A stretch of DNA of 64,000 nt from Pontiella sulfatireligans (GCF_900890705.1 NZ_CAAHFH010000001.1:248001-312000); one strand, 5' to 3'; positions 1-9,407 are shown, counted from the stretch's first letter. Notes: generated by a model not told the origin, from the sequence alone. Translations and numbers: made by a program.

Positions 1-4
1 ATTG

Positions 5-70
5 TGCGTAAATCCCTGCCGATTAATGCGCAAAGGAGTTCTTCAGCTAGACCGATTCTTCTCCTATAAC
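5..70 (+). promoter_or_regulatory. Tandem 22-bp-phased operator and promoter (site A)
   Basis: TGCGTAAA (5-12) and TGCGCAAA (27-34) start exactly 22 bp apart. A -10-like TATAAC lies at 65-70, 30 bp after the second motif, and there is no convincing -35 between them. The same geometry precedes most other transcription units in the window. An activator bound just upstream of the missing -35 is inferred. Confidence 0.7.
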
Positions 71-105
71 GATTAAATCGTTAACAACAAAAAAGGAGCA
101 TGAAC

Positions 106-930
106 ATGAAAAGACACATGAAATCAGTATTGGGCGTAATGGCCTGTCTGACGGCAGTCGTAACGCAGGCGGCTTTGGTTCCGCCTTCCGGTCTATCTTC
201 GTTTGCGGACTGGAATTTCGACAACACCGGAGTTGGCGGTGTGGATTCTGCTACGACAGGAACCGATTGGGCGACAAAAACGCCAGCGACGGCCTCACCG
301 GCGTTCACGATCGTGACTATCGGATCCGATGCTGCGTCGGAGTTTGATGTTAATGAAGGAAAAAGTCGCTTACAGGTGATTGGCAGATCAGATGGAGTTA
401 CTGACGGTACTACGGATGGCTATTTGTCATTCGGGAGCAGTTCCAAGGGATTTGTGTCGGCTCAGGTTGGTGTGAATTCAGGAACCTCGTTTACATCAGG
501 GATGATTTCTCTTGTAAATGTTAGCGGAACAACCATTACGCCCCTACTTCAATTCGTACTCAACGGTAAGCAAGATAATGCCGGAAATACTATTGTGACA
601 GGGGACGGTTCGACGCTTTATGCCGGGTTGTGGGAGGATGTATTCAATACTGTTCAGTTTAGCTGGGAGGATGGCGTTGGTAGTGTTTTTGTTGATACAA
701 CCGGGAATGGTGCTAACGGTGGAGAGACTACGGTGAGCAATGCATCTTTCTTATCAGCTCTCACTCCGAATGCCATATACTTCGAAGCAGGCGGTGGCAC
801 TGCAACCAATTCGCGTAGAATGTATCTCGATGAGCTTGCGGTACAGATGATTCCCGAACCCGCCACGCTGGGCTTGGTTGCGGTATTCGGCGGAGCGGTT
901 CTCTTCATTCGCCGGTGTTTTATGATGTAG
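106..930 (+). CDS. PEP-CTERM sorted surface protein
   Basis: A 274-residue secreted protein. It has an N-terminal signal peptide (MKRHMK, a hydrophobic stretch, then cleavage near VTQA-ALV). The C-terminus carries the PEP-CTERM signal: the I-P-E-P-A-T motif (codons near 850-868), a hydrophobic helix and a final basic R-R tail. Family knowledge: such tails are processed by an exosortase and attach the protein to the envelope or exopolysaccharide; no exosortase gene lies in this window. The middle 220 residues resemble the C-terminal part of the PL8 lyase at 20193-23651 (shared G-G-V-D-S, T-D-W, G-S-D-A, L-V-N-x-S-G and W-E-D positions), so it is probably a carbohydrate-interacting beta domain. 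ATG 106 is preferred over ATG 100 because the AAAAGGAG at 91-98 is too close to 100. Function unknown. Confidence 0.85.
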   Translation: MKRHMKSVLGVMACLTAVVTQAALVPPSGLSSFADWNFDNTGVGGVDSATTGTDWATKTPATASPAFTIVTIGSDAASEFDVNEGKSRLQVIGRSDGVTDGTTDGYLSFGSSSKGFVSAQVGVNSGTSFTSGMISLVNVSGTTITPLLQFVLNGKQDNAGNTIVTGDGSTLYAGLWEDVFNTVQFSWEDGVGSVFVDTTGNGANGGETTVSNASFLSALTPNAIYFEAGGGTATNSRRMYLDELAVQMIPEPATLGLVAVFGGAVLFIRRCFMM

Positions 931-971
931 ATTCGTTCGTCATCATCTCTTGAAAAAAATGAGGTTCTCCG

Positions 972-1008
972 GGCGGTCGTGGCATTAGTTCCATGACCGC
1001 CTTTTTTT
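972..1008 (+). terminator. Rho-independent terminator after the PEP-CTERM gene
   Basis: An 11-bp stem, GGCGGTCGTGG (972-982) pairing with CCATGACCGCC (991-1001) with one G-T wobble, is followed by seven T (1002-1008). It makes the first gene a single-gene unit. Confidence 0.85.
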
Positions 1009-1032
1009 GATATCAGGTGCGGAGGAAGTATA

Positions 1033-1040
1033 ATTATTTC
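1033..1040. repeat. Target-site duplication, left (IS66 copy 1)
   Basis: ATTATTTC here is repeated at 3388-3395 on the other side of the element, an 8-bp duplication as expected for IS66 insertions. Confidence 0.95.
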
Positions 1041-1100
1041 GTAAACGCCTCTTCTTTCACCCCGTAGTCAGCTCCGGCAAAGCCTGATAATTTGTCAGGC

Positions 1101-1430
1101 ATGGATACGAATGAAAACAATGTGTCGGGGCGGGCTTCCTATACGGAGGAAGAACGCCGGGAACTGATCGAGGAGTTTAATTCAGCGGGGCTGACCCAGG
1201 CGGCGTTTTGCCGGGAATGGAGCATCAACCCGAAAACGCTGGCCCGTTGGCTGCGAATTGAACGTCAGGAATCTGAGGTTGCTTTTTGCGAGGTGGAAGT
1301 TCAGCCCGGACCTCCTGAGATAGATGAACTGAAGATCTTTCTGCCGAACGGGATTGAGGTTCAGCTTCCAATTCCGTCACTGAATGAACTCGGTATGGTT
1401 CTGCGGGAGGCTGCCGGATGTTTGGATTAA
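1101..1430 (+). CDS. tnpA: IS66 TnpA accessory protein
   Basis: A 109-residue accessory protein of the IS66 transposition machinery. A helix-turn-helix-like N-terminal half (Y-T-E-E-E-R-R-E-L, then A-A-F-C-R-E-W-S-I-N-P-K-T-L-A-R-W) is typical of TnpA/Orf1, which helps transposition in an undefined way. ATG 1101 is chosen; an in-frame TTG at 1092 is possible but has no ribosome-binding site. The end overlaps tnpB by 13 bp, suggesting translational coupling. It is identical in sequence to the copy on the minus strand at 55646-55975. Confidence 0.93.
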   Translation: MDTNENNVSGRASYTEEERRELIEEFNSAGLTQAAFCREWSINPKTLARWLRIERQESEVAFCEVEVQPGPPEIDELKIFLPNGIEVQLPIPSLNELGMVLREAAGCLD

Positions 1431-1756
1431 GTAATTCAATCCGGGTATTTCTGGCGGTTGAGCCGGTGGATCTGCGTAAGAGCTTCAACGGATTGCACTG
1501 TGTAGTGCAGGATAGGTTAAATGAAGATCCGTGTTCGGGCACATTGTTTGTGTTTACGAACCGACGGAAAAACCGGATCAAGACGCTGTACTGGGATGGT
1601 ACCGGCATGTGGGTTGCTATCAAGCGGCTTGAAAAGGGCTGTTTCAGTTGGCCTCAAGGCGTTGGCGCAGATGAAAAGCTTAGTCTTGCTCCGGAAGCGC
1701 TGGCCCTGCTGCTCGATGGAGTTGATCTAAAACAAGGCTCGCTCAAACCTTGGTAA
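1418..1756 (+). CDS. tnpB: IS66 Orf2 / TnpB accessory protein
   Basis: A 112-residue IS66 Orf2-like protein, recognised by the family pattern V-D-L-R-K-S-F-N-G-L near the N-terminus, F-V-F-T-N-R-R-K-N-R-I-K in the middle and L-Y-W-D-G-T-G afterwards. Family knowledge: it is required for IS66 transposition and its biochemical role is unclear. It overlaps tnpA by 13 bp. It ends at TAA after L-K-P-W, whereas copy 2 reads three residues further (Y-Q-R); this is one of the few differences between the two elements. Confidence 0.95.
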   Translation: MFGLSNSIRVFLAVEPVDLRKSFNGLHCVVQDRLNEDPCSGTLFVFTNRRKNRIKTLYWDGTGMWVAIKRLEKGCFSWPQGVGADEKLSLAPEALALLLDGVDLKQGSLKPW

Positions 1757-1820
1757 CAGCGCCTATTTTTTTTGCATTTTCCATTAGGGTGGTGCCGCAT
1801 TTTCAACCTTTTTTGGTATA

Positions 1821-3353
1821 ATGTACGGCATGAATTTTAACCGGGAAAATTTTGATCTGATGGTAAAGGAGCGGACGTCTCTGAATGCCGAAAACACTCA
1901 GCTCAAAACCGAAGTTAAACTGCTTAATGAGAAAGTTCAGTATCTGCTGAAAAAACTGTTCGGGCGCAGTTCCGAAAAGTTAAGCCCGGATCAGATGGAA
2001 CTACTGCTCGATGAACTGCAGGAAGCCCAAGAGGCTCTGGAAATAGCGGAAGAGGCCGAACAGGATGATTCAGAGCCGGTTGAGTCCCGTCGAGGAAAGC
2101 GCAAGCCGCTCAAGGAACGGGTCCCGGAAGACCTGCCGGTTGAGCAGGTGATCATCATTCCCGATGAGGTTCAGGGAAATCCTGGTCGCTATAAAAAAAT
2201 CGGGGAGGAAAAAGTACGGGAGCTCGACGTTGTTCCGACCCGGTATTTTATCCGTGAAATCATTCGAGAAAAGTTTATTGAGATTGATAACCGTGAAGTG
2301 CCGCCGCTGATCGCACCAGCTCCGGCAAGACTGATTCCAAACAGCTATGCTTCTGCCGGTCTGCTCCTACAGATCATTCTGAGCAAATATTGCGACCATC
2401 TTCCGCTCTACCGTCAGGAACAGGTTTTAAAATACCGCCACGGCATCGAAATCAGCCGCAAAACCATGGGCAACTGGATGTATCTTATCGCCGACTGGTT
2501 AACGTTGATCTACGAAGCACTGAGAAATGAAATCCGGCAAAGTGAGTATATTCAGGCCGACGAAACTTTTATCAAATACCAAGACCCGAAAAAGGACCAT
2601 TGTCCCAATGGATACCTATGGGCCTATCACAGTCCAGGCGTTGGAGTGCTCTTTGAATGGTTTCCGAGTCGTGCTGCATCATGTCTTGATTCGATGCTGA
2701 CAGATTACGCCGGTCTTCTGCAAAGCGATGGATACGGTTCTTATCCGTCATGGCTGAACGACCCGGCTCATGAACAGGAAAAGGGAAATATTATTCATGC
2801 CTGCTGCTGGGCACATGCCCGGCGTAAATTTCATGAGGCCGGGGATTCAATCAGCCGGAAAATTATCAAACTCATTGCGAAGCTCTATCGCAACGAAACC
2901 ACGTTGCGCAAACAACCGGAGCTCGACCGGGCAACCTATCGGCAGGAACACTCTGCTCCAGTGCTTAATGAAATAAAAACCATTCTGGATCGTGAACAGA
3001 AAAAACAACTGCCCAAAAGCAAGCTCGGAGAAGCTATCAGCTATACCCTCAAACGCTGGGACAGCCTGAACCTGTTTCTTGAGCACGGGAAGCTGGAAAT
3101 CGACAATAACCTTGTCGAAAATGCCATCAGGCCCACGGCCATCGGCAAGAAAAACTTCCTCTTCTTCGGCAGCCCCCGATCCGGTCAGGATAGCGCCATC
3201 ATATACAGTCTCATCGAAACCTGCCGAAAACTCGACATCAACCCCGCCGACTATTTGCGGGATGTGCTCGAAGCCCTTCCAACCATGGGACAGAACGAAG
3301 CTGCCAGCTGGACTCCGGCTCAATGGAACTCATCCCGCGCACAGTCAGCATAA
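1821..3353 (+). CDS. tnpC: IS66 transposase TnpC (DDE)
   Basis: The 510-residue transposase of IS66. Order: N-terminal coiled coil (about residues 10-45), an acidic linker, a region where many IS66 transposases carry a zinc-binding cysteine cluster (no such cluster is seen here), then the DDE catalytic domain. Likely catalytic residues are Asp247 (Q-A-D-E-T-F), Asp303 (Q-S-D-G-Y-G-S-Y) and Glu433 (L-V-E-N-A-I-R-P). The C-terminal IS66 tail follows. A full-length reading frame suggests the element may still be active. The protein is the same as in copy 2 (53723-55255). Confidence 0.96.
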   Translation: MYGMNFNRENFDLMVKERTSLNAENTQLKTEVKLLNEKVQYLLKKLFGRSSEKLSPDQMELLLDELQEAQEALEIAEEAEQDDSEPVESRRGKRKPLKERVPEDLPVEQVIIIPDEVQGNPGRYKKIGEEKVRELDVVPTRYFIREIIREKFIEIDNREVPPLIAPAPARLIPNSYASAGLLLQIILSKYCDHLPLYRQEQVLKYRHGIEISRKTMGNWMYLIADWLTLIYEALRNEIRQSEYIQADETFIKYQDPKKDHCPNGYLWAYHSPGVGVLFEWFPSRAASCLDSMLTDYAGLLQSDGYGSYPSWLNDPAHEQEKGNIIHACCWAHARRKFHEAGDSISRKIIKLIAKLYRNETTLRKQPELDRATYRQEHSAPVLNEIKTILDREQKKQLPKSKLGEAISYTLKRWDSLNLFLEHGKLEIDNNLVENAIRPTAIGKKNFLFFGSPRSGQDSAIIYSLIETCRKLDINPADYLRDVLEALPTMGQNEAASWTPAQWNSSRAQSA

Positions 3354-3387
3354 ATGCTGTCAAGTGGGTGAACGAACAGACGCATAC

Positions 3388-3395
3388 ATTATTTC
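3388..3395. repeat. Target-site duplication, right (IS66 copy 1)
   Basis: ATTATTTC, the partner of 1033-1040. Confidence 0.95.
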
Positions 3396-3422
3396 ACATA
3401 TTGTTAAGTAATAATGCGCAAA
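3393..3422 (+). promoter_or_regulatory. Operator-like motif (site B), one good half
   Basis: TGCGCAAA at 3415-3422 is perfect. The position 22 bp upstream (3393-3400, TTCACATA) matches only 5 of 8 and overlaps the IS66 target-site duplication. The bases after the good half (GCATCTCTTT) are the same as in site C, so the two promoters are probably related by duplication. Confidence 0.45.
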
Positions 3423-3519
3423 GCATCTCTTTGCTTTTGCCTTTGTATCGGTGGCTTTATTTCTTAAATGGTAACGGTTTCCGGTCAGATCTGGACTTTA
3501 CATCGGCAGGGGAAACAAC

Positions 3520-4288
3520 ATGAAATTGAATATTCGCATATTGACGGCTCTGGTTGCGGGAAGTGTATCTGTTGCCGGGACGGCGATTGTTGAATCTCAT
3601 ACCGATACCTTTTCCGGAGGCGGGGGTGGCAGTGCTGCTGGAGGGAAATATGAACGGGTTTCCAGAGACCAATCGTTGTTCACGCTTGAACGCGCAGAAC
3701 TGGGTGACGGCACCTTGTATGATGATGCTGACGACGGTTGTGTCCGGCTGACACGGAATACGGATGACCGGGAAAAATATCGTTAAGGTTGCGCTCGGAA
3801 CGGTTGAGCTTGACGATGTTGGTGCGCAGATACAGATCGATTCCGGGTATCGCCATTTGGCTAACCTGACTTCCCTGTGCGAATTTAAGCTGGACGATTA
3901 TCAGCTGGATGGCGTTTGCAAGCGGATCTGCAGTTTCAAGAGCGATACCGTGCTGAACAACACCTCGCTGCCGCTCTCTACGGCTGATCATGAATCCGAG
4001 GGGGGCCGGAAACCTGGTATGACCGGAGTCCTTTCCTATATTGTTCAGCCTGATGACGTGGGCAAGGAGCTATCCCTTGAAATCTCCGTTTATGATTCCA
4101 CCCCGGAAGGAAAGCGTACACTGCTGATTGAGTCCATCTCTTATCACGTAGCTGTTCCGCACAATGAAGCTCTGGGTCTGGTTTTGTGGTTTAGACTTAA
4201 TATTGTTGCTGCTTTGTCTGCCTGTTCCCGTATCCGTGTTGATCTGTGTGCATGCGTGGTTATTTCCGTTTCCGGAGATTGGCATTAA
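3520..4288 (+). pseudogene. Frameshifted remnant of a secreted protein gene
   Basis: Starts with a good signal peptide (MKLNIRILTALVAGSVSVAG) and a glycine-rich stretch (D-T-F-S-G-G-G-G-G), after an AGGGGAAAC ribosome-binding region. The first frame stops at 3784-3786. A second frame, open from about 3764 to 4288, continues with beta-rich sequence that looks like the same protein (V-A-L-G-T-V-E-L-D-D, then V-Y-D-S-T-P-E-G-K-R-T). The C-terminal 30 codons look disturbed again: a hydrophobic stretch appears in the neighbouring frame near 4175-4240, which could be a lost membrane anchor. I read it as a decayed PEP-CTERM-like or other anchored protein next to IS66 copy 1. Original function unknown. 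Confidence 0.55.
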
Positions 4289-4366
4289 TGTAGCCGATGC
4301 AGAAAAGCGGCGGTAAAATGCGCAGTAATTTGTCCTGATTTGCGAAGATAAGTTCTTTATTCGCCG

Positions 4367-4431
4367 TGCGCAAATATTGGCATTTTATTGCGCAAAGCAT
4401 CTCTTTATTTTTCACGGCTCTGTCCTACTAT
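4367..4431 (+). promoter_or_regulatory. Tandem 22-bp-phased operator and promoter (site C)
   Basis: Two perfect TGCGCAAA copies at 4367-4374 and 4389-4396 (22 bp start to start). A -10-like TACTAT lies at 4426-4431, 29 bp downstream. It precedes the large modular protein at 4511. Confidence 0.75.
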
Positions 4432-4510
4432 ATGCATCATTCCGTAAGAAGGATTATATTCCACGTTCAGCTGGTTGCGGGGTAACTAAACACAAATCAT
4501 GGAGGAAGTG

Positions 4511-7500
4511 ATGAAAGATCGAGTGATAAGAAACATAGTATTATCAGCCGCTGTAACGGTTGCTGCCGGAACGGCATGGGGAGCGGAGCTTCTGATTAAC
4601 CCTGCGATAGGCGATTTTGAGTATATCGACTTGGCGAATACGGTTGCTCCGACGAATGATCAGCTTATTGCTGACAGCGAGGCATGGTCGGGGGTTATTT
4701 CGAGTGCCGATGAACGATCGAAGGCGAGCTTTTCGACTACTGTGACTTCCGGTTCTTTCTCAGCCGCCTTAGGTGCTTTTGATGAAGGAGGTGAAGTCAC
4801 GTTGACCTCAACTAATCTGGGAATAAGCCTTGTGGACGGCAATACGTATAAGTTCAGTATTGATATGCGGGTAGGGATCAGCGGAACCCATGGCGTGCTG
4901 CTGGAGGTATACCGCGCTTCTGATGATGCACTAATTGCCAGTGACACCCTCAGTATCAGCTCCAAAAATATCTGGTTCACCCAAACCACTGATTTCGTTG
5001 CCGGCGCGACGGACGCGGGACAGGATATTTATCTGAAGTTCACCCGTAACTATGACGACCACAACCGAAAAGTTATGGTGATTGACAACATTGTCCTGGA
5101 AGAAATCGGTTCTGCTTTCTCGGACGCAGCACGTGTGCTGGCATTTAATGTTGACGCTGAAATGTCGGATTTTGAGTATGTGCAGGATGGTATTGGAATG
5201 GATCTCAGCATTGTGTCGCTGGATGGTGCAAGCAACGGTGGATCAACCGATGGTTCGTTTGGTGGTTTTCCCGATCCAGTCGGAGCCAATACCAATACGC
5301 CCGCGGCCTACCCCTGGGCGGCTGATGGCGCAAACAGCCTGACTGCCGACATCACGATCACCAACACCTCAGCTCAAACGCTCAAACTTGAGGGTCTCTA
5401 CTTTGATATTTACCGTAACAGCAGTACCTCGGTACGTGGTGTTTCTCTGGATTATATTGATGGAGATCTTGGTGCAACAGGAACGGTTTACGATGTCTTG
5501 CTGCAAACCACGGCTGCCGAAGGCCAGTGGAAAAATTATAGCTGGACCTTTGGAAAGGAAGGCTTCAGTGCAAACGACCAGAGTCAGGTCTTTACGGCAT
5601 TAGGCGACCAACGCCTGGCTCCGGGAGAAACCGCATCGTTCCGTCTGGTTCTGGAAACCTCTACGGATGCCGCTACCGAGCCGGACATGGGGATGGTCGA
5701 TAACATTGCTCTCATCGGCGATTTTATTGAAGACGGTGTAATTGTCGATTGGGGCAGTCCGGACATGTTTTTTGCAGATCAGGGTAATACCGATGTGAGG
5801 CTGCAGGAGGCCACGGTTACTTCAAACGGAACGTTGATCATCAATAACTATGTGCCCGCCAAACCGACGTTTGACAACACACTTGATGAAGGATTTTACC
5901 AGGATCAGCCTTTGTGGGCCATTTATCAGACCGGAAACGGTGGCGCACTGTCCGAGAGCACGGGATTCAGGTATATGAGATTGGCTGGTGGTAGTCCGAC
6001 TGATGGGGCTCTTATTCTTAATGTCGAAACACCCACCAATGTAACGGATGTCTATCAGAGCAGCCTGCTCTACGTTAAATCAGAAGACTTCTATGATGAA
6101 ATCGAAACGGGCGAAACGCTCACCAGCCTTTCCATGAACATTGCATCGATATCTGGCGATTCAGCAGCGGTTCGTTTTGCGGTGCAGAACGATGGCCAGT
6201 GGTATATCAGCTTTTCCAAGGCGATTGGTGTCGGCGAGTTTGTTCATAATTTTCCCGTGGCGGAAAATGCCTGGGCAGCTTTTACTCCGGCCACAAGTGG
6301 ATCGACCTCCATGGCATCGGCTGGAGGACTTACTTTTGATGTGTCCGGGGTGATTTTCACCAATGTGGAAGCGGTGGGTTATTTCTTTGAAGGTGAAGAT
6401 TTGGCGGAATCAGATAATACAGGATTCAAAGTGGAGGGATTTCGTGTGGAGATTGGGGCTGCACCCGCGCTTCCCTCGTCAGATGTACTTGCGTTTAACG
6501 TGGACAGCAATGCCTACGACTTTGAATATGTGAAAAGCGGGGTGGATATTTTGCTTAACGTGATCAATACACGCAGTTCGGGCACCTCCGATGGCTCGAA
6601 GGATGGTTCCTATGGTTCATTTTTCGATCCGGTCGGTGCCGATACCAACAGTGCCGCATATCCGTGGAGTGGCCGCGGTGACAATCTGCATATTGTTGAG
6701 ATAACGGTGGCAAATGAGGCACCTAACTCTTCGCTGGATATGGATGGATTCTATTTCGATTATATTCGCCGCAATACCGGTGCGTTGCGCCGGGTAGAAC
6801 TTGAATATATTGGCGGTGATCTTACCGGAGTTTCCAGCGGCCTGGTATACGGAGTTACTACATCAATTGATGAGTTTATACCCTATGATGAAACCAATGT
6901 GGTTGACGGTGTAACCAATGTTGTCCAGATACAGCCATGGGCTGACTTCGACTGGACCTTCGACAGTGAAGGCAGCACGCCGACCATAGCTTCGCCTACG
7001 TTCAACGCGCTGGTGGATACGACGCTATCCTATGGAGAATCGGCCACCTTCCGTTTCAGTCTGATTCCGGAAACGGATATTGTTACCGAGTATGGTCAGA
7101 CTTGGGTCGACAACATTGCGTTCATCGGATCGCTGACACCGGCCGGCTTCGGGCATTGGGTTGACGGTTTTGGGCTTGATCCGGCTGATACTGATCCGGA
7201 ACTGGATCCGGATAACGATGGCTACAGCAACTTCGATGAATATGTGCGTAATGGTAATCCGAACGATATCGGTAATACTGGAACCGGCACCGTTTTCGCT
7301 ACGGATGGCAGTGGCTTCATCTATCCGGTTCGTGTGGATGATGAGCAGTTGGTTTATACGGTGGAAACAGATGACAATCTGGTCATTGCACCGGGCTGGA
7401 CGAATGCGGGGTATACGGCTATGGGAACGAACTCCACCGGCGATGTACTTAACTTTGTGACGAACACCTTCACTGAAGGGAAGTTAGAGCAGTTCATTCG

Positions 7501-7522
7501 TGTGACTGTTGAACAACTATAG
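4511..7522 (+). CDS. Large modular secreted protein with paired beta domains
   Basis: 1003 residues, secreted (signal peptide ending near T-A-W-G-A-E). Architecture by self-comparison: domain A (about 28-195, CBM-like, D-F-E-Y-I-D-L-A-N-T); domain B copy 1 (about 205-400, A-F-N-V-D...D-F-E-Y-V); domain C (about 410-650, similar to the ectodomain of the PEP-CTERM protein at 32014); domain B copy 2 (about 660-885); a calcium-type D-P-D-N-D-G-Y repeat (about 900-915); and a C-terminal beta module. No enzyme motif and no PEP-CTERM tail. Paralogue of 23835-26894. ATG 4511 is chosen because GGAGGA (4501-4506) sits inside the codons that would follow ATG 4499. Strong promoter and terminator suggest an abundant glycan-binding or surface-layer protein; this is inference. 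Confidence 0.75.
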   Translation: MKDRVIRNIVLSAAVTVAAGTAWGAELLINPAIGDFEYIDLANTVAPTNDQLIADSEAWSGVISSADERSKASFSTTVTSGSFSAALGAFDEGGEVTLTSTNLGISLVDGNTYKFSIDMRVGISGTHGVLLEVYRASDDALIASDTLSISSKNIWFTQTTDFVAGATDAGQDIYLKFTRNYDDHNRKVMVIDNIVLEEIGSAFSDAARVLAFNVDAEMSDFEYVQDGIGMDLSIVSLDGASNGGSTDGSFGGFPDPVGANTNTPAAYPWAADGANSLTADITITNTSAQTLKLEGLYFDIYRNSSTSVRGVSLDYIDGDLGATGTVYDVLLQTTAAEGQWKNYSWTFGKEGFSANDQSQVFTALGDQRLAPGETASFRLVLETSTDAATEPDMGMVDNIALIGDFIEDGVIVDWGSPDMFFADQGNTDVRLQEATVTSNGTLIINNYVPAKPTFDNTLDEGFYQDQPLWAIYQTGNGGALSESTGFRYMRLAGGSPTDGALILNVETPTNVTDVYQSSLLYVKSEDFYDEIETGETLTSLSMNIASISGDSAAVRFAVQNDGQWYISFSKAIGVGEFVHNFPVAENAWAAFTPATSGSTSMASAGGLTFDVSGVIFTNVEAVGYFFEGEDLAESDNTGFKVEGFRVEIGAAPALPSSDVLAFNVDSNAYDFEYVKSGVDILLNVINTRSSGTSDGSKDGSYGSFFDPVGADTNSAAYPWSGRGDNLHIVEITVANEAPNSSLDMDGFYFDYIRRNTGALRRVELEYIGGDLTGVSSGLVYGVTTSIDEFIPYDETNVVDGVTNVVQIQPWADFDWTFDSEGSTPTIASPTFNALVDTTLSYGESATFRFSLIPETDIVTEYGQTWVDNIAFIGSLTPAGFGHWVDGFGLDPADTDPELDPDNDGYSNFDEYVRNGNPNDIGNTGTGTVFATDGSGFIYPVRVDDEQLVYTVETDDNLVIAPGWTNAGYTAMGTNSTGDVLNFVTNTFTEGKLEQFIRVTVEQL

Positions 7523-7539
7523 GCTGAGATATTTAACGC

Positions 7540-7578
7540 GAGCAAGTTTCCGGTTTTCGGAAGCTTGCTCATTTTTTT
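7540..7578 (+). terminator. Rho-independent terminator inside the gene cluster
   Basis: GAGCAAGTTTCC (7540-7551) pairs with GGAAGCTTGCTC (7559-7570), followed by ATTTTTTT. It separates the highly structured lead gene from the enzyme genes downstream, which have no TGCGCAAA site of their own. Confidence 0.85.
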
Positions 7579-7601
7579 AGTTAGAACCTGAATAGTCGAA
7601 T

Positions 7602-9407
7602 ATGAAAACGATAGCACTTTTAGTTACTACTTTGTTTACGATTGGCTTCTTAAGCGTTGGGGCGGTCTCGGCCAAACATCCTAATGTTATACTGATTGTA
7701 ACTGATGACCAGGGATATGGAGATCTGTCCTGTCATGGAAATCCGATTGTAAAAACGCCCGCATTGGACACATTATACAACGAATCAATACGCTTTACTG
7801 ATTTTCATGTGTCATCCATCTGTACGCCGAGTAGGAGTCAGATTCTGACCGGGCAGGACGCCTGTAGAAATGGAGCGTTTGCATGGGGGTACAGCCGGGA
7901 AATTATTCACGAGGATGTGCCGTTGATGCCCGAAATTTTCAAGGCCAATGGCTATGCCACAGGACATTTCGGAAAATGGCATTTGGGCGACAACTATCCG
8001 TTTCGTCCAATAGATCGGGGATTTGACGAGTCGATCAAACATGGCGGAGCATCCATATTCCAAACACCTGATTATTGGGATAACGATTGTGTGGATGATC
8101 ATTATGAACACAACGGAAAGATAAGGCAGTTCAAAGGGTACTGTACGGATGTTTGGTTCGAGGAAACACGGAAGTTTATTTTAAATAATATGAAAAAGAA
8201 TAAACCTTTCTTTGTGTATCTCCCGACCAACGCGCCGCATAGTCCTCATATCGTTTCTGAAAAATACAGTAGAGTATATGCTGAGGCCTTGGAAAATATA
8301 TATGGAAATAGGGAGGCCGGGCTCGCAACGGATATCCGTGAAAAAGTCGCGATCTATTTCGGTATGATTGCAAATGTCGACGAAAACATCTCAAAGCTTG
8401 ATACGTTCCTGAAGAAAAGTGGGTTGTATGAAAATACGATACTTATATTCATGTCTGACAACGGCACTACAGTGGGATCTTTTGTCTACAATGCAGAAAT
8501 GAAAGGTCGGAAAAAGTCGCTATACGAAGGAGGGCATCGTGTACCCTTTTTCATCCGCTGGCCGAAAGCGAAGCTCAACACCGGGACAGATGTAGATGTG
8601 TTGACGCATGCTCAGGATATCCTGCCGACTCTCATCGATCTGTGTGGTTTGGATTATATGAGTGGGGAGTTTGACGGACAGACGCTGAAACCTTTACTTG
8701 AAAGCAGGCAGACTCAATTAGGCGACCGTATTTTGGTGATGCAAAATGCTATGGCACCGTTGCCGGAAAAATACAAGGCAACGATTATGTGGAACAAGTG
8801 GCGGTTGATAAAAAACAGGGAGTTGTATGATGTGCATGCTGATCCGGGGCAGGCAAACGATGTTGCTGTACAAAATCCGGAAATTGTGAATTCGCTCCAG
8901 ATGCACTATGAAAAATGGTGGGAAGGGGTTCAGGACTCTTTAGGGAGGGTTCCGGCCATACCCGTTGGGGGTGAACAGTGTAAAAACATCACGTTGACCT
9001 GTTTCGATTGGCATGGGTTTGAAGGTGAAGGAAATGTAACTATTCAACCGACTGTGCGCATGGGTGGATCTGCAAACGGCAATTGGAATATTGAGGTGCT
9101 GGAAGATGGTGAATATGAAGTCAGGTGTTCGAGATGGCCTGAAGAGGCAGAGACCCCCATGGTTTCGGGAATGCCGGAACATCAAACACTAACCATGATG
9201 TATCCAGAAGGAAAAGCATTACCGATTGCCTGGTCTGTGTTTCAGGTGGGTGACGATGAGCAGGTGGTGAAGGTAAAAGCGTCCGACTTGTGGTCCAGTG
9301 CTGTTTTCAACCTTAAAAAAGGACGGTACAGCCTTCGCGCGACCTTGATGGATAAGGAGAAAGAACTCATTTGTGGAGCTTATTACGCCTATATAAGGAA
9401 AATGTGA
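7602..9407 (+). CDS. S1-type sulfatase (arylsulfatase A-like)
   Basis: 601-residue exported sulfatase that removes sulfate esters from a glycan. Sec-type signal peptide (ends near V-S-A-K). The N-terminal metal site N-V-I-L-I-V-T-D-D-Q-G-Y-G is followed by the formylglycine motif C74-T-P-S-R (codon 7821) and by G-H-F-G-K-W-H-L-G; the conserved late D-N-G (S-D-N-G-T-T) completes the calcium site. Family knowledge: Cys74 must be converted to formylglycine by a maturase not present in this window. Beyond about residue 480 is an extra beta-rich tail. It starts 23 bp after the terminator at 7540-7578 and heads a run of five closely spaced genes ending at 16368. Substrate position unknown. Confidence 0.93.
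   Translation: MKTIALLVTTLFTIGFLSVGAVSAKHPNVILIVTDDQGYGDLSCHGNPIVKTPALDTLYNESIRFTDFHVSSICTPSRSQILTGQDACRNGAFAWGYSREIIHEDVPLMPEIFKANGYATGHFGKWHLGDNYPFRPIDRGFDESIKHGGASIFQTPDYWDNDCVDDHYEHNGKIRQFKGYCTDVWFEETRKFILNNMKKNKPFFVYLPTNAPHSPHIVSEKYSRVYAEALENIYGNREAGLATDIREKVAIYFGMIANVDENISKLDTFLKKSGLYENTILIFMSDNGTTVGSFVYNAEMKGRKKSLYEGGHRVPFFIRWPKAKLNTGTDVDVLTHAQDILPTLIDLCGLDYMSGEFDGQTLKPLLESRQTQLGDRILVMQNAMAPLPEKYKATIMWNKWRLIKNRELYDVHADPGQANDVAVQNPEIVNSLQMHYEKWWEGVQDSLGRVPAIPVGGEQCKNITLTCFDWHGFEGEGNVTIQPTVRMGGSANGNWNIEVLEDGEYEVRCSRWPEEAETPMVSGMPEHQTLTMMYPEGKALPIAWSVFQVGDDEQVVKVKASDLWSSAVFNLKKGRYSLRATLMDKEKELICGAYYAYIRKM

Larger units (their letters stand above)
1041..3387 (+). mobile_element. IS66-family insertion sequence, copy 1 (2347 bp)
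   Basis: A complete element flanked by an 8-bp direct duplication. Terminal inverted repeats: 1041-1062 begins GTAAACGCC, and the reverse complement of 3366-3387 begins GTATGCGTC; 17 of 22 positions match. It carries the three IS66 genes tnpA, tnpB and tnpC in order. A second copy of exactly the same length lies inverted at 53689-56035. The two differ by only a few bases, mostly between tnpB and tnpC, where copy 1 has an earlier tnpB stop. It sits between the terminator at 972-1008 and the remnant gene at 3520, and does not cut a recognisable gene. Confidence 0.97.
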
